DNA of 64,000 nucleotides, from positions 24,451,001 to 24,515,000 of the forward strand of contig OX335645.2 of the NCBI GenBank assembly GCA_946894095.1. The letters are read 5' to 3'. The position numbers and the translations under genes were made by a program. Shown here one piece after another: positions 32,292 to 41,705 of this stretch (the stretch's first letter is position 1; each line of letters starts with the position of its first letter). This stretch comes from Incurvaria masculella (taxonomy: Eukaryota > Arthropoda > Insecta > Lepidoptera > Incurvariidae). The notes under the pieces were generated by a model, which made no database searches, was not told the origin of the DNA, and was given only the letters and a program-made list of their open reading frames with translations.

Positions 32292-33078
32292 GGGGTTCAG
32301 TACCCAAAGGGTGCCATCGGAACTCCTATTACTAAGCCTTCTCTGCCAGTCCTTCCGTCTATCACAGGGCTGTATCTCATGAACCGTAATATACCGGTAG
32401 GCAGCTGAAATTTTCACAGAATGTGTATGTGCCGTTATAACAACAAATAGTTAAAATGCAGAAACACAATTTAAAGAGGGCCCCCGCGATTTTGATATTT
32501 TTAACCGATTCCAAAAAATAAGGAGGTTCTCACTCGACTGTATTTTTATTATGTTTCTCCTCCACTTCCGACTGGGTGAACCGATTTTGATGATTCTTTT
32601 TTAGGGTTCCGTACCCAAAGGGTGAAAACGGAACCCTATTACTAAGCCTCCGCTGTCCGTCCGTCCGTTCGTCGGTCCGTCTGTCACAGGGCTGTATCTA
32701 ATCAACCGTAAGAGGTAGGCAGCTGAAATTTTCACAGAGTGTGTATTTATTTTGCCGCTATAAAAACAAATAGGTAAAATAAAATAAGAATAAAAATTAA
32801 ACGGGGGCCCCCATACAAAAAATGTTACGTTTTTGTGTTAAGTCTTATACGATTGTACGGAACCCTTCGTGTGCGAGTCCGACTCGCACTTGGCCGGTTT
32901 TTATTTACAAGCCAAATGAAACCATTATGGTCCCATTTCAATTTGGTCCAGTTCTTACAATTGCATACATAGGAAAACGAAGAAGTCTGTTTTGAAGATT
33001 GTTTTGTGTTAAATATTGTACTATAGTACGGACCCCTTCGTGTGCGAATCCGACTCGCATCTGGCCGGTTTTTTTAAG
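32292..33078 (+). repeat. three-level nest: GTTCCG in ACCGACTTC in GTTCCG
   Basis: An outer GTTCCG copy supplies its 5' part (32292 to about 32496) and 3' part (about 33000-33078). Between them is an ACCGACTTC-family segment (about 32497-32603 and 32903-32999; compare GGTGAACCGATTTTGATGAT with the loop region near 3440-3540). Inside that is a complete GTTCCG copy at 32604-32902. Confidence 0.65.
32604..32902 (+). repeat. GTTCCG repeat, full length (about 299 bp)
   Basis: The reference copy in this window. 5' end GGGTTCCGTACCC with a 9-bp hairpin to ACGGAACCC; then CTATTACTAAGCC, four CCGT/CGTC words, TATCTAATCAACC, TTTTCACAGAGTGTG, an AT-rich middle and GGGGGCCCCC. The 3' end has TACGGAACCC, the hairpin GTGCGAGT/ACTCGCAC and TTGGCCGG plus a T run. 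No coding capacity. Confidence 0.8.
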
Positions 33079-34847
33079 TACTTAAGTACACCAAGGTTCT
33101 TTTATTTGAATATAGTTGTATTGAGCCAAAGTCAGGACAATTGCCCTTTTAAAAATGACAGCTTACAAAACGATTTGTTTGAACTAGGATAGGCATTGGA
33201 CTGTGGCCCTATTATTGCATAATTTATAAAATGTGGTCAAAAAAACAACTTTCCGACAGTAAACAATAAAGACGATTTTCGTGACCGATGTCCTTTTGAA
33301 AAATCATATTCAATGGAATTCGTGCTACTGCAGCCACGAGGGCCACCCGGTCCCCCAACGGCAAAGTTAAAAGTTAATTACAAGCAAATCGTAAGCTCAC
33401 GGCGGCGCGCGGCGGAGGCGACCCGAGTGCATGGCGTTACACAAGCATCGCGCCGACGACGACTTATTGCATATCATCAAGTAGTGGGTTCACACGGAGA
33501 GTGCAAGCGACTCGCGGCGGAGCGGCCGAGTGACCATTACTGACACATAAAGTATAGGGTTTACCAAGAGCGCAGCCTTCCTCCCCACCCCGCCCCGCCC
33601 CGCCCCGCACACGATAAAGTTCGCATTTCACACCCGACGGGAAAATAATTTATGAAAGACAATCTCCGGCCGCTTCGGAAATATTTGTACGCGCGGTCGG
33701 ACAATGAGTCTACATATTTATATAGTATAATTTAGTTTAATTGGGCATTCATTTCCCGCCGTGAAAGGCCTTCGGTCGGACCCACACGGCGGACCCACAC
33801 GTCGATAATGAAGAGCGCCGCGCGAGTCCCTAGCGCGGGAAACGTAACGCACCGCGTTGGCTGAGCGCGGGCGAGCCGGTGCGGACGTGCCTCGCTAGCG
33901 ACTCGCTCCGCCGCCGTCCCGCCGCCCCCGCGCCGCGGGGTGCCCGCCCGCCCTCCACGCCGCTAGTGATGCGCACCTCACACACTGTCGATATTCTTCA
34001 TTTCTCAAAGCAAATCGTAAGCTTCATTTTCTGAATTTATTTCTAATCATTCAAGACGCATTAATGCAAAAAGAAGCGCATAAACGGTTCTGTATTCATT
34101 AAAAAAACCCTTCGAGCTTGGAAGTTTCCATTGGACGCTTTAAATTTTTTTTGTTAAACTATCGAGTCGCAACATTTTGAAAGATTTATTAATTGACTTA
34201 AATAAAAATTCGAACCATCAAGGTCACAGCACGACGTAAAGTTGAGCTTGCGTAAAGTAACAATCATTGCAAAGCATCGCTTCCCTAGCCGACGCTGCGA
34301 TGCAGTTATTTGTTCCCCAATAACGAAATAACTATATTTAGCTTCAAAATGTGTCGAGTTTGTCGCCTAATTTGTTAAAATTATGTTACCTTCGAGCGTC
34401 CTTGCGGCAGGGGCGGGGCGCGGCGGGCGCGCGGGGTGGCAGCCGTAAAGGTTTTTTGTTGAATCTTCTTGGGTGTTTGTAAGATTAATAGTTAGCTATG
34501 ATTCAGTATTAGCCGCTCAGGGACTCATCTCAATTAACGTCGGTATCTCGCTGGCGGCGGGTGGCGGCGGGTCGATGCGCGGGGCAGCTCCGGGGCGGCG
34601 GAGGCGTGCGAATCACGAGTAATTACATATTGGTGAACACTAATGGGTTTTATAGGATGTTGGCGCGGTTGGGTTTTTTGTAAAACGGTCCGGGCAGAAG
34701 TGTCTGTTGTATCATTTTGTGGTTTGAACAATCGTATATTAGCGAGTTAATGTTGCTTTAATAATGGCAATATTAAAAGGGCATTCTGTTGACGCATCGT
34801 AGTGGAATAATTGAGAGTGATTCGCGGTGGTGGGTTATTTTTTATGG
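33079..34847. other. gene-free stretch with CpG-rich islands
   Basis: GC-rich islands at about 33395-33615, 33775-33970 and 34390-34620, alternating with AT-rich DNA that contains homeodomain-like words (for example TTTAATTGGGC near 33736). No coding gene is supported; candidate cis-regulatory DNA of the wingless region by position only. Confidence 0.4.
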
Positions 34848-35160
34848 AACAGGACATGGATGGCAATACCACTATCATAATCTGTTATGAGGTTATTAGG
34901 TGCAATGCCAAGACGTTCCCTTATGGTCATGTCTACGCTGAACTGGATGATCACGGACTATTTTTCATTGCTGCTTCATTTATAATTGCATACAACCAAC
35001 CCGGGCGAGCTTAACCTAGTAGGGGAAAGAGACGTACAGTTTTATATGGGTTCCGAACCATGGCACAACTCGCATTTGTAAAGAAATCCAACTGAGAAAG
35101 AGAAAGAAAGTGGTGCACGACCGGGGCGAGGATCTGAACCCATAACCTCTCGCATGAAAG
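34848..35160 (-). mobile_element. SINE copy
   Basis: GACATGGATGGCAATACCAC, GCTGAACTGGATG, CCCGGGCGAGCTTAACC and GGGTTCCGAACCATGGCAC in family order; the head reads GCATGAAAGGCAAG on the + strand. Confidence 0.7.
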
Positions 35161-35350
35161 GCAAGAATACGGGTTGCACAATCCATCCTTAACCATCATT
35201 CAAGATAGGTCTGGACATTTTCCCAAAAAAAGTACATGCCTGACTTTTAACCATATTTTCCTATATTTTTTTAAGTTTCCAAATATCGGCCGCTTCAAAT
35301 TGTTTCGTTGCAGCAGAAGCGAAACCCACAACACTCCATCACCGCTCGCC

Positions 35351-35449
35351 GGCACGCGGCGCCGGCACGCGGCGGTAGGACGCGGCGGTAGGACGCGGCG
35401 GTAGGACGCGGCGGTAGGACGCGGCGGTAGGACGCGGCGGTAGGACGCG
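35351..35449. repeat. 13-bp minisatellite (GCGGCGGTAGGAC)
   Basis: Six perfect tandem copies at 35369-35446, preceded by degenerate GGCACGCGGC units. It ends 34 bp before the mariner element. Confidence 0.9.
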
Positions 35450-35482
35450 ATATTTCAGTTTCTGCTTCTTTATTTCCTCCAT

Positions 35483-36766
35483 TAGATGTAATGAAAAAGT
35501 CTTTTCGCATTATAGTATGTATGAACTTGTAATAAAATCTCTTTGGCTATACTATTTGTATCTGGCTGGTTTTGGTATCATTGAAAGTTTAAATTTTAAA
35601 GAACATAATTCCAAATTCAAATTAGGAAAATGTGTGATTCTCATTTGTTTTTCGTACTGTCAAAATGAGTGAATCTAATGAAGAAATTCGATACATTTTA
35701 AAATTTTACTACAAAAAAGGTAAAAATGCAACGCAAGCCGCGAAAAAAATTTGCGATGTTTATGGACCTAGTGCAGTGTCTGTGAGAGTAGCACAAATTT
35801 GGTTTAAGCGTTTTCAATCCGGAAATTTTGATGTCAAAGATGCACGTCGCTCTGGTCGCCCTATTACGGATAAAATGGATGCCATTTTTGAAAAAGTGGA
35901 GCAAGATCGGAATATCAGTAGTTACGACGTAGCTGAAGAACTAGGAATTGACCACAAAACAGTTTTGGCGCATTTGAAAAAAACTGGGTACACAAAAAAG
36001 CTCGATATTTGGGTACCTCACGAGCTCACTGAAAGAAACCTAATGAACCGTGTACTCATTTGTGATTCTTTATTACGACGTAATGAAACTGAACCATTTT
36101 TGAAGAAGCTGATAACTGGTGATGAAAAGTGGATCACGTACGACAAGAACGTGCGAAAAAGGTCGTGGTCAAAGGCTGGTCAAGCTTCACAGACTGTGGC
36201 GAAACCCGGGTTAACTCGCAACAAGGTGATGCTGTGTGTGTGGTGGGATTGGAAGGGCATTATTCATTATGAGCTGTTACCACCAGGCAGGACCATCGAT
36301 TCTGAACTCTACTGCGAACAACTGATGAGATTAAAGCAAGAAGTTGAGAGAAAGCGGCCGGAATTAATCAACAGAAGGGGTGTGGTTTTTCATCATGATA
36401 ACGCTACACCTCACACATCTTTAGCCACTCAGCAAAAACTAAGAGAGTTTGGCTGGGAGGTGTTAATGCATCCGCCGTATAGTCCTGACCTTGCACCTTC
36501 AGATTTCCACCTGTTTAGGTCTCTTCAGAATTCTTTAGGCAGTGTCAGGTTAACATCACGAGAGGACTGCCAAAACCACTTGTCTCGGTATATTGATCAG
36601 AAGTCCCAATATTTCTATAGCAATGGGATCATGTCCCTACCTACAAGATGGCAAAAAGTTATCGAACAAAATAGTACCAACATACTTAAGTTAAATGTAA
36701 ATAAACCATATTAAAAAATGTTTTGAATTTTCTTAAAAAATGCGAAGAAACTTTTTCCCCAACCTA
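35483..36766 (+). mobile_element. mariner transposon, about 1.28 kb
   Basis: TA at 35483-35484 and 36765-36766 bound terminal inverted repeats of about 27 bp. The 3' end inverted gives GGTTGGGGAAAAAGTTTC; the 5' end has the same AAAAAGTCTTTTCGCATT core but has diverged in its outermost 9-10 bp, with an indel. Length and TA duplication are typical of mariner. Confidence 0.9.
35665..36714 (+). CDS. mariner transposase, open full-length frame
   Basis: 349 residues, the usual mariner length. Cut-and-paste transposase acting on the element's inverted repeats in the nucleus. Residues 1-110 form the paired-like helix-turn-helix DNA-binding region. The linker motif WVPHEL is at 116-121. Catalytic residues are D153 (TGDEKW), D245 (HHDNA) and D280 (SPDLAPSDFHLF), giving the mariner D,D34D spacing. 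The ATG at 35665 follows CAAA and gives the full N-terminal domain. No stop or frameshift is visible. The sequence after the second aspartate is NATPHT where many relatives have NARPHT. Activity cannot be judged; the 5' terminal repeat looks damaged. Confidence 0.95.
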   Translation: MSESNEEIRYILKFYYKKGKNATQAAKKICDVYGPSAVSVRVAQIWFKRFQSGNFDVKDARRSGRPITDKMDAIFEKVEQDRNISSYDVAEELGIDHKTVLAHLKKTGYTKKLDIWVPHELTERNLMNRVLICDSLLRRNETEPFLKKLITGDEKWITYDKNVRKRSWSKAGQASQTVAKPGLTRNKVMLCVWWDWKGIIHYELLPPGRTIDSELYCEQLMRLKQEVERKRPELINRRGVVFHHDNATPHTSLATQQKLREFGWEVLMHPPYSPDLAPSDFHLFRSLQNSLGSVRLTSREDCQNHLSRYIDQKSQYFYSNGIMSLPTRWQKVIEQNSTNILKLNVNKPY

Positions 36767-37253
36767 TATTGCTGACGAGTCCGACGTCATCAAGTGTTTT
36801 TCTTTTTCCGCCGGTTCGATTACCTCTGCTGATGAAAGGCCGACGAGAAACTTCGCCGGGTTTGTCACTGGTGTTGTAAATCCAAAAAGACTATAGTTTA
36901 GTAGAATGTCTAGAATATTTCTGATTAGCCATAGTCATAAAATCAGATTTTCGCATGGTAAATTAGAAGCTACGGATTTTATGTCAGTTCAAAAGATTGA
37001 ATTGTTTACATTTAGGGTGCGCACCCAAAGGGTGCCAACGGAACACAAATTGTTTGCTTAATTAACTTTAACCATGTTTATGTTTCAAAACATGTTAACA
37101 ATTTTAACGAGATATATAAAAATACTATATTTAGAAACAAAATTTTACACATAATAATAATAATAAATCTTTATTTCACTAATCAAGCAAGATCAGTAAA
37201 TGTACAAGAATACTCCAGGAACTTTAGCCTTAAATCAGCAATTAGAAAAACAT
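36767..37253. other. gene-free stretch with repeat debris
   Basis: A GTTCCG 5'-end fragment at about 37012-37050 (CACCCAAAGGGTGCC) and a LINE-like tail at 37150-37230 (AATAATAATAATAAATC on the + strand). No gene. Confidence 0.4.
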
Positions 37254-38004
37254 TAAATCCGAAATGCAATTTTTTTTCTCATAAACGTAGTATTTCATGT
37301 GGACGTTTGTACATTAAGTTTGCAACATTTTGGGGGGTCCGGAAGATAGAAATAAAATATGAAATATGTTTAAAAAATGATATCTCTTAAACAAATATTT
37401 AGAAATGTTATTTAAAAATGTTATATGTTAGCTAATTTTAGGTGTAATATTACTGTGAATTTGCAACAATTTCTTATTTACGGAACTGTGTAAATATATT
37501 TTTTTGTACTATTTTCATAAAATCTGCAAAGCAAATAATGAAAATTCTATTTTATTTTCTGAAAATGGAAACTGACCGCAAACTCCATATTAGAAACACA
37601 TTTTTTTTATTTATTATTTTTACATTCACAAAAAAGGTAAACAAAAAATTCGAAATACGTATAAAATCGTTCGTTGTAAAGTTTTTAAAGAATTTAATTT
37701 TTTTTACATATTCTAGAAAGAAATATAGCAATAGCAAGTTAGGTTCGCGGCATAGATTTTTTTTAGTAAAAACATTTTTTTAAATACATTTCCGTAATTA
37801 CAAAATTGTTGAAAATTCATCATATACATTTTTTTAATACCGTTTCTAAATATTTGTTTAGGAGATATATATTTTTTTATAAATTTGAATTTTTTTTCTA
37901 TCTTCCGGGCCCCTCTAAATGTTGCAAACTTAATGTAAGCATATGAACATGAAATTATATATTTCTGAGAAAAAAAAAATCATTTCGGATTTCATGTGCT
38001 TCTC
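37254..38004. mobile_element. foldback element with about 210-bp inverted arms
   Basis: Left arm about 37254-37470 and right arm about 37790-38004 are inverted copies: AAATCCGAAATG, TACATTAAGTTTGCAACATT, CGGAAGATAGAAA and AACAAATATTTAGAAA recur in mirrored order. The spacer (about 320 bp) is very AT-rich; its open frames (37538-37783 + and 37552-37737 -) are lysine/phenylalanine-rich and look like composition effects. Confidence 0.7.
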
Positions 38005-38142
38005 AAACCGTATCAATCCCGGTCTAGAATAATAAACAACAGGTTTCAGAGAGTTTTACAATATAAGTAGGTATCGTGTTCATTGAAGAATATTTTTGCC
38101 TATCACTATAACATGTAGTAGATACTACTAAAGTTACATACT

Positions 38143-39037
38143 AAGTACATCCATACTAATATTATAAATGCGAAAATATCTCTTTCTGTCTGTCGCGTTT
38201 TCATAGCTTTGCCGCTGAACCAATTTTGAATGATTTGGATTTAGAGATAGTCTGAACCTTGAAGATGGATATATGCTTGTGTGCGTTCACAGGTAGGCCG
38301 ATTCTGTAGCGAAAATTAAACTCGAATTGGATGAAATAGGGGGAATTCAATTTTGTATTATTTCATCACAAAAAAAGATTGAAGGGATAAAAGAGAGAAT
38401 TTTTTTTAGGCTAATCCCTCTACTCAGGGATATGAAAACCCTCATTTGATTTCGATGCTTGTTGTACCTACTGATGGCTTGATTATTTCCACAATTTTAG
38501 GGGTACTTAGCATTACGCTAAATTACCAGAGATGAAATGCCTATAACTTGAGAAATAATTAACCGGTTTTGACGCGGTTTGTATCGACGTCGAGCATAAA
38601 ACAATTCATAACATTTAGGATCAGCCTCAGTGGCCCAGTGGCGCGACACTTCAGCGATCGCTCTCCGAAGTTAAGCGACGCTGGGTCAGGTCTGGTCTTG
38701 GATGGGTGACCATTCGACCTTTGAGAGAGGGTGGCCGTGGTTCGGATTCCACGTTAAACTGTAGGTCCCATTTCCTTACTTACTAGTAAGTTAAAAAACT
38801 GATTTCAATAAAATTAAGTAGTACTTCATTTACAATCCTACGACTAATTTTATGAATATCAATATTTGGATGTTTCTGAATCAATCACGCCATATCAGCT
38901 CAACCGATAAGCTCATATTTCGTTGATAGAGACATTTGGACGAGCCCTTTGTGTTATTTTATATCTAGGAAATAATCCAGCCTGACATCAGTCCAAAACG
39001 ACATTGACCCGAGCGGAGCGGGGTACTTTAGCTAGTA
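38143..39037 (+). repeat. dispersed lepidopteran repeat with SINE head inside
   Basis: Begins ATCCATACTAATATTATAAA and ends GAGCGGAGCGGGGTACTTTA then GCTAGT, start and end words of a repeat widely seen in lepidopteran DNA. Reverse copy with the same end words at 53905-54180. Interrupted at 38622-38796 by a 5S-type SINE head. Confidence 0.55.
38622..38796 (+). mobile_element. SINE 5S-type head, truncated body
   Basis: CAGCCTCAGTGGCCCAGTGG, then GAAGTTAAGCGACGCTGGGT and CTTGGATGGGTGACC (a perfect 5S box C), then GGTTCGGATTCCACG and the start of the common body, which stops at about 38796. Confidence 0.75.
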
Positions 39038-39639
39038 TACATATAATTTCAAAATCCAAGTCTCAGAAAAAATAATTAAATCATATTTATATCCAAATCC
39101 ACAGTGTTGTCTTGAATCTAATTACTAAAGAATTTCCAATAAAACTCAATATATCGTAATATTCTCATTATGGAGCTTATAGATTTAATACATACTCCAT
39201 TAAAATACATATAGTGTGAACAACAACAAAATAGTCCCTACACAAAATAAAACCAGCAACTTGCTGAACTAAACTAACAAATCATACTTACTATACTAAA
39301 CTAAATAGAAAATTTCCTCCATGCCCGCCGAGCTGCCCATAGTACCTAAAATGCTCTGTGCGTTTTCTCTCTGAATTTATATGTTAATTCGCCGCATGAA
39401 AAATGTTTTAGCGCGATGGTTACCGGATTTCTCAATGAGGATGCAGGAAACGCAAGGCCACAACAGTCTCATTCTTAGTTGAAGAAGTTGAGCATCAATT
39501 GATTTGGCAATTACTCCCTTTTGATAATTAACCTCTAATAATAGCTTGCAGTATAGAGCACCTTGCTATATATTTGTATTAAATCAGCTCTTTTAACGGA
39601 ACGTTACCGATAAAAAAAACTGAAAATAGGCTCAGCCGT
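39038..39639. other. gene-free stretch
   Basis: AT-rich. No gene or repeat recognised. Confidence 0.35.
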
Positions 39640-39775
39640 GTCAACGAAAAATTGTCCGTGCTTTCCATCCAGTTCAGTATAGCCGTGCTCCTAAAGGGAA
39701 TGTGGTTTATTGGGCTAATATCATAATGATATTTGCGTGGTATCAGCCATACATGTCAAGTTGCATAAAAATCTC
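39640..39775 (+). mobile_element. SINE 3' fragment
   Basis: AAAAATTGTCCGTGCTTTCC, ATCCAGTTCAGTATAGCCGT and GTGGTTTATTGGGCTAATAT match the SINE body 3' half on the + strand. Confidence 0.65.
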
Positions 39776-40004
39776 TTATGAAAGTGAGGTCGTTGTGTAT
39801 GCCATATTATTAAAATAAAAATAAACATATTGATTACGATTGCAGCGCTTGTCATGTCTTCATAATTATGATACTTTTTAAGACAAAATCCAACTTGATT
39901 GCTTTCTGTTTCAGTGTACGGTACAGTGTTCAGTGTACCGGAACTTTCATAAATTTGCCATTAACATGTATGCGAACTCAATCTAAGGATTGAAAAATGG
40001 TACC

Positions 40005-40100
40005 TTTAATTTCAATTCAATTCAAATTCTTTATTGGCAACAACAACAACAATTAGGTACAATTTAGAAATGTTTAAAGTGGCAATAAATTGTACATGCC
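40005..40100 (-). mobile_element. LINE-like 3' end
   Basis: On the - strand the segment ends in an AAT-rich, GAATTGAATTGAAATT-like tail after TTGTTGTTGTTGCCAATAAA. A 3' end of this kind is left by truncated LINE insertions. Confidence 0.4.
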
Positions 40101-40784
40101 CTTAAATAATCACCACGTGAGAATTTACTGCAAACGCTAAATGAAACAACAGTAAAATTAAGATTGTAAAGAATCGGAGCTCTTTTGTTCATCAAAAAAT
40201 GTGGTATTTCAGGAATACATTCAAACTTCGACCCATATACAGGAGCTGCCTACTGCTAATCCCCTTTCGAAGAATATACAAACAATGTAACCCCGAAGTG
40301 TTTCAGTTCATTGGACGGCGCGCTTCCTCGAATGCAGTTTTACCTTTCAGCGGAAGTGCGAGCCACCGGCAACGTGGAGCTGCGCCTCGGCGGCGCCAAC
40401 CGCTTTGTCCGTCCGCTGGGCTGCACCGACACCGACCCGGAGACAAAGGACGGCCCCGGCTCCCACTAACCCACTGACACCACAATGCTCGGCGATTCCA
40501 CAAAACAATATCGCTTACCTGCCGCTGAGGAGCGCCGAGCTGGGCTGCGGCTTGCGAGGTGTCGGTGTGAATGGTGGAAGATAACGAGCGCCCGCGCGTA
40601 ATGCGCTACCAATCGCTAGAACAAAGGGGACTCGGCCTAATCTCAGCTTACCTGCTCCAGTTATCTGTAATCGCTTACTCATAGACACCCCGACGGAGGC
40701 GTAGAGAAGGCAGCGCGGCTAATTCCTCAGAGTTGCAGCAAACTTTAGCAGATCTCAGCATCAATCGATGCGATGTAACCGCAG
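40101..40784. other. gene-free stretch with CpG-rich island
   Basis: About 40310-40600 is CpG-rich. AGAACAAAGGGGA near 40620 is a TCF/LEF-like word. No coding exon is supported. Confidence 0.4.
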
Positions 40785-40925
40785 AACAGGAAAGGGGGAA
40801 GTGTCATGTTACTGCGCCTTCGCCGTATGAACAAAGTGTGCCACACATGAAATGCGTTCGCCATATCAGTTCCCACCCACACAAACCATCTATACGTCTG
40901 CTACTATGTCTGTGTAGGCCATGTA
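40785..40925 (+). repeat. dispersed repeat, partner of 60272-60485
   Basis: Shares, in inverted orientation, AAGTGTCATGT, ACGCATTCGCC-like, GGTTCCCACCCACA-like and ACCAT/CCTCC...CTGC words with 60272-60485. Confidence 0.5.
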
Positions 40926-40956
40926 CGTTTAAGTTGGGTTAGTAGTTACAGAAAAG

Positions 40957-41705
40957 TGGAGTTCCGTACCCAAAGGGTGCCAACGGAACTGTATTACTAA
41001 CCCTCCGCTGTCCGTCCGTTCGTCGGTCCGTGTGTCACAGGGTTGTATCTCATGAAGATGAAATTTTCACAGAGTATGTATACCGCTATAACAACAAATA
41101 GGTAAAATAAAAAAATAAAAATTTAAAACATTTTGTACGGGGGCACCGTACAAAACCTGTTTTTTGTGTTAAGGTGGGCCATCCCGCTCAACTCCCCATA
41201 CAAACGGGGAAAGAACATCACGCCCATATTTCATGTCAGAGATCCCAAATTTTGCTCAAAATAGCTTTATTTGATGGAACTAGATGTCTGATGATCGTTG
41301 GAATTGTAAAATTGTGTTTGGTTTCTCAGTTATAAGGTCCGAAAGTTCGAATTTTTCGCGCGTTTTATACAATAACTTTGGAAGTGGATTACGCAGTGAT
41401 ACAGAACATCTTAAAAATATTAGTCATCAGACATATCTTATTTATTCAAGATTTATAATCTATTTGGTGTTTGTTAGATTGTTTACTACAGCGGTCGTGG
41501 TTTACTTTAGGTATAAGTCATTTTGTATGTAATAAAATTTTTCGTAAATATTTTTCTTTGAAACAGAGACGGTCCCAGAGCGCAACAGCACGGTTTTGTA
41601 CCGTGCCCGCTAATGAGTTAGTCCCGCCGGGTTGGGCCACCTTAAATCTCGTACGATGGTACGGAACCCTTCGTGTGGGAGTCCGACTCGCATTTGGCCG
41701 GTTGT
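40957..41705 (+). repeat. GTTCCG repeat split by a TTAA element
   Basis: 5' part 40957-41172 (GTTCCGTACCCAAAGGGTG, CTGTCCGTCCGTTCGTCGG) and 3' part 41642-41705 (GATGGTACGGAACCCTTCG, terminal hairpin, TTTGGCCGGTT) are cleanly separated by 41173-41641. Confidence 0.75.
41173..41641. mobile_element. 469-bp TTAA-flanked non-autonomous DNA transposon
   Basis: Flanked by TTAA at 41169-41172 and 41642-41645. Ends are inverted: GGTGGGCCATCCCG against the complement of CGGGTTGGGCCACC. The undisturbed GTTCCG copy at 32604-32902 reads GTGTTAAGTCTTATACG across the same place, so removing the element plus one TTAA regenerates the empty site. TTAA target fits piggyBac-like elements. No transposase. Confidence 0.85.

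Noticed and set aside
38640..38720. Possible 5S rRNA gene
   Set aside because: Only the internal control region matches; the 5' and 3' ends of 5S are missing and it continues as a SINE.
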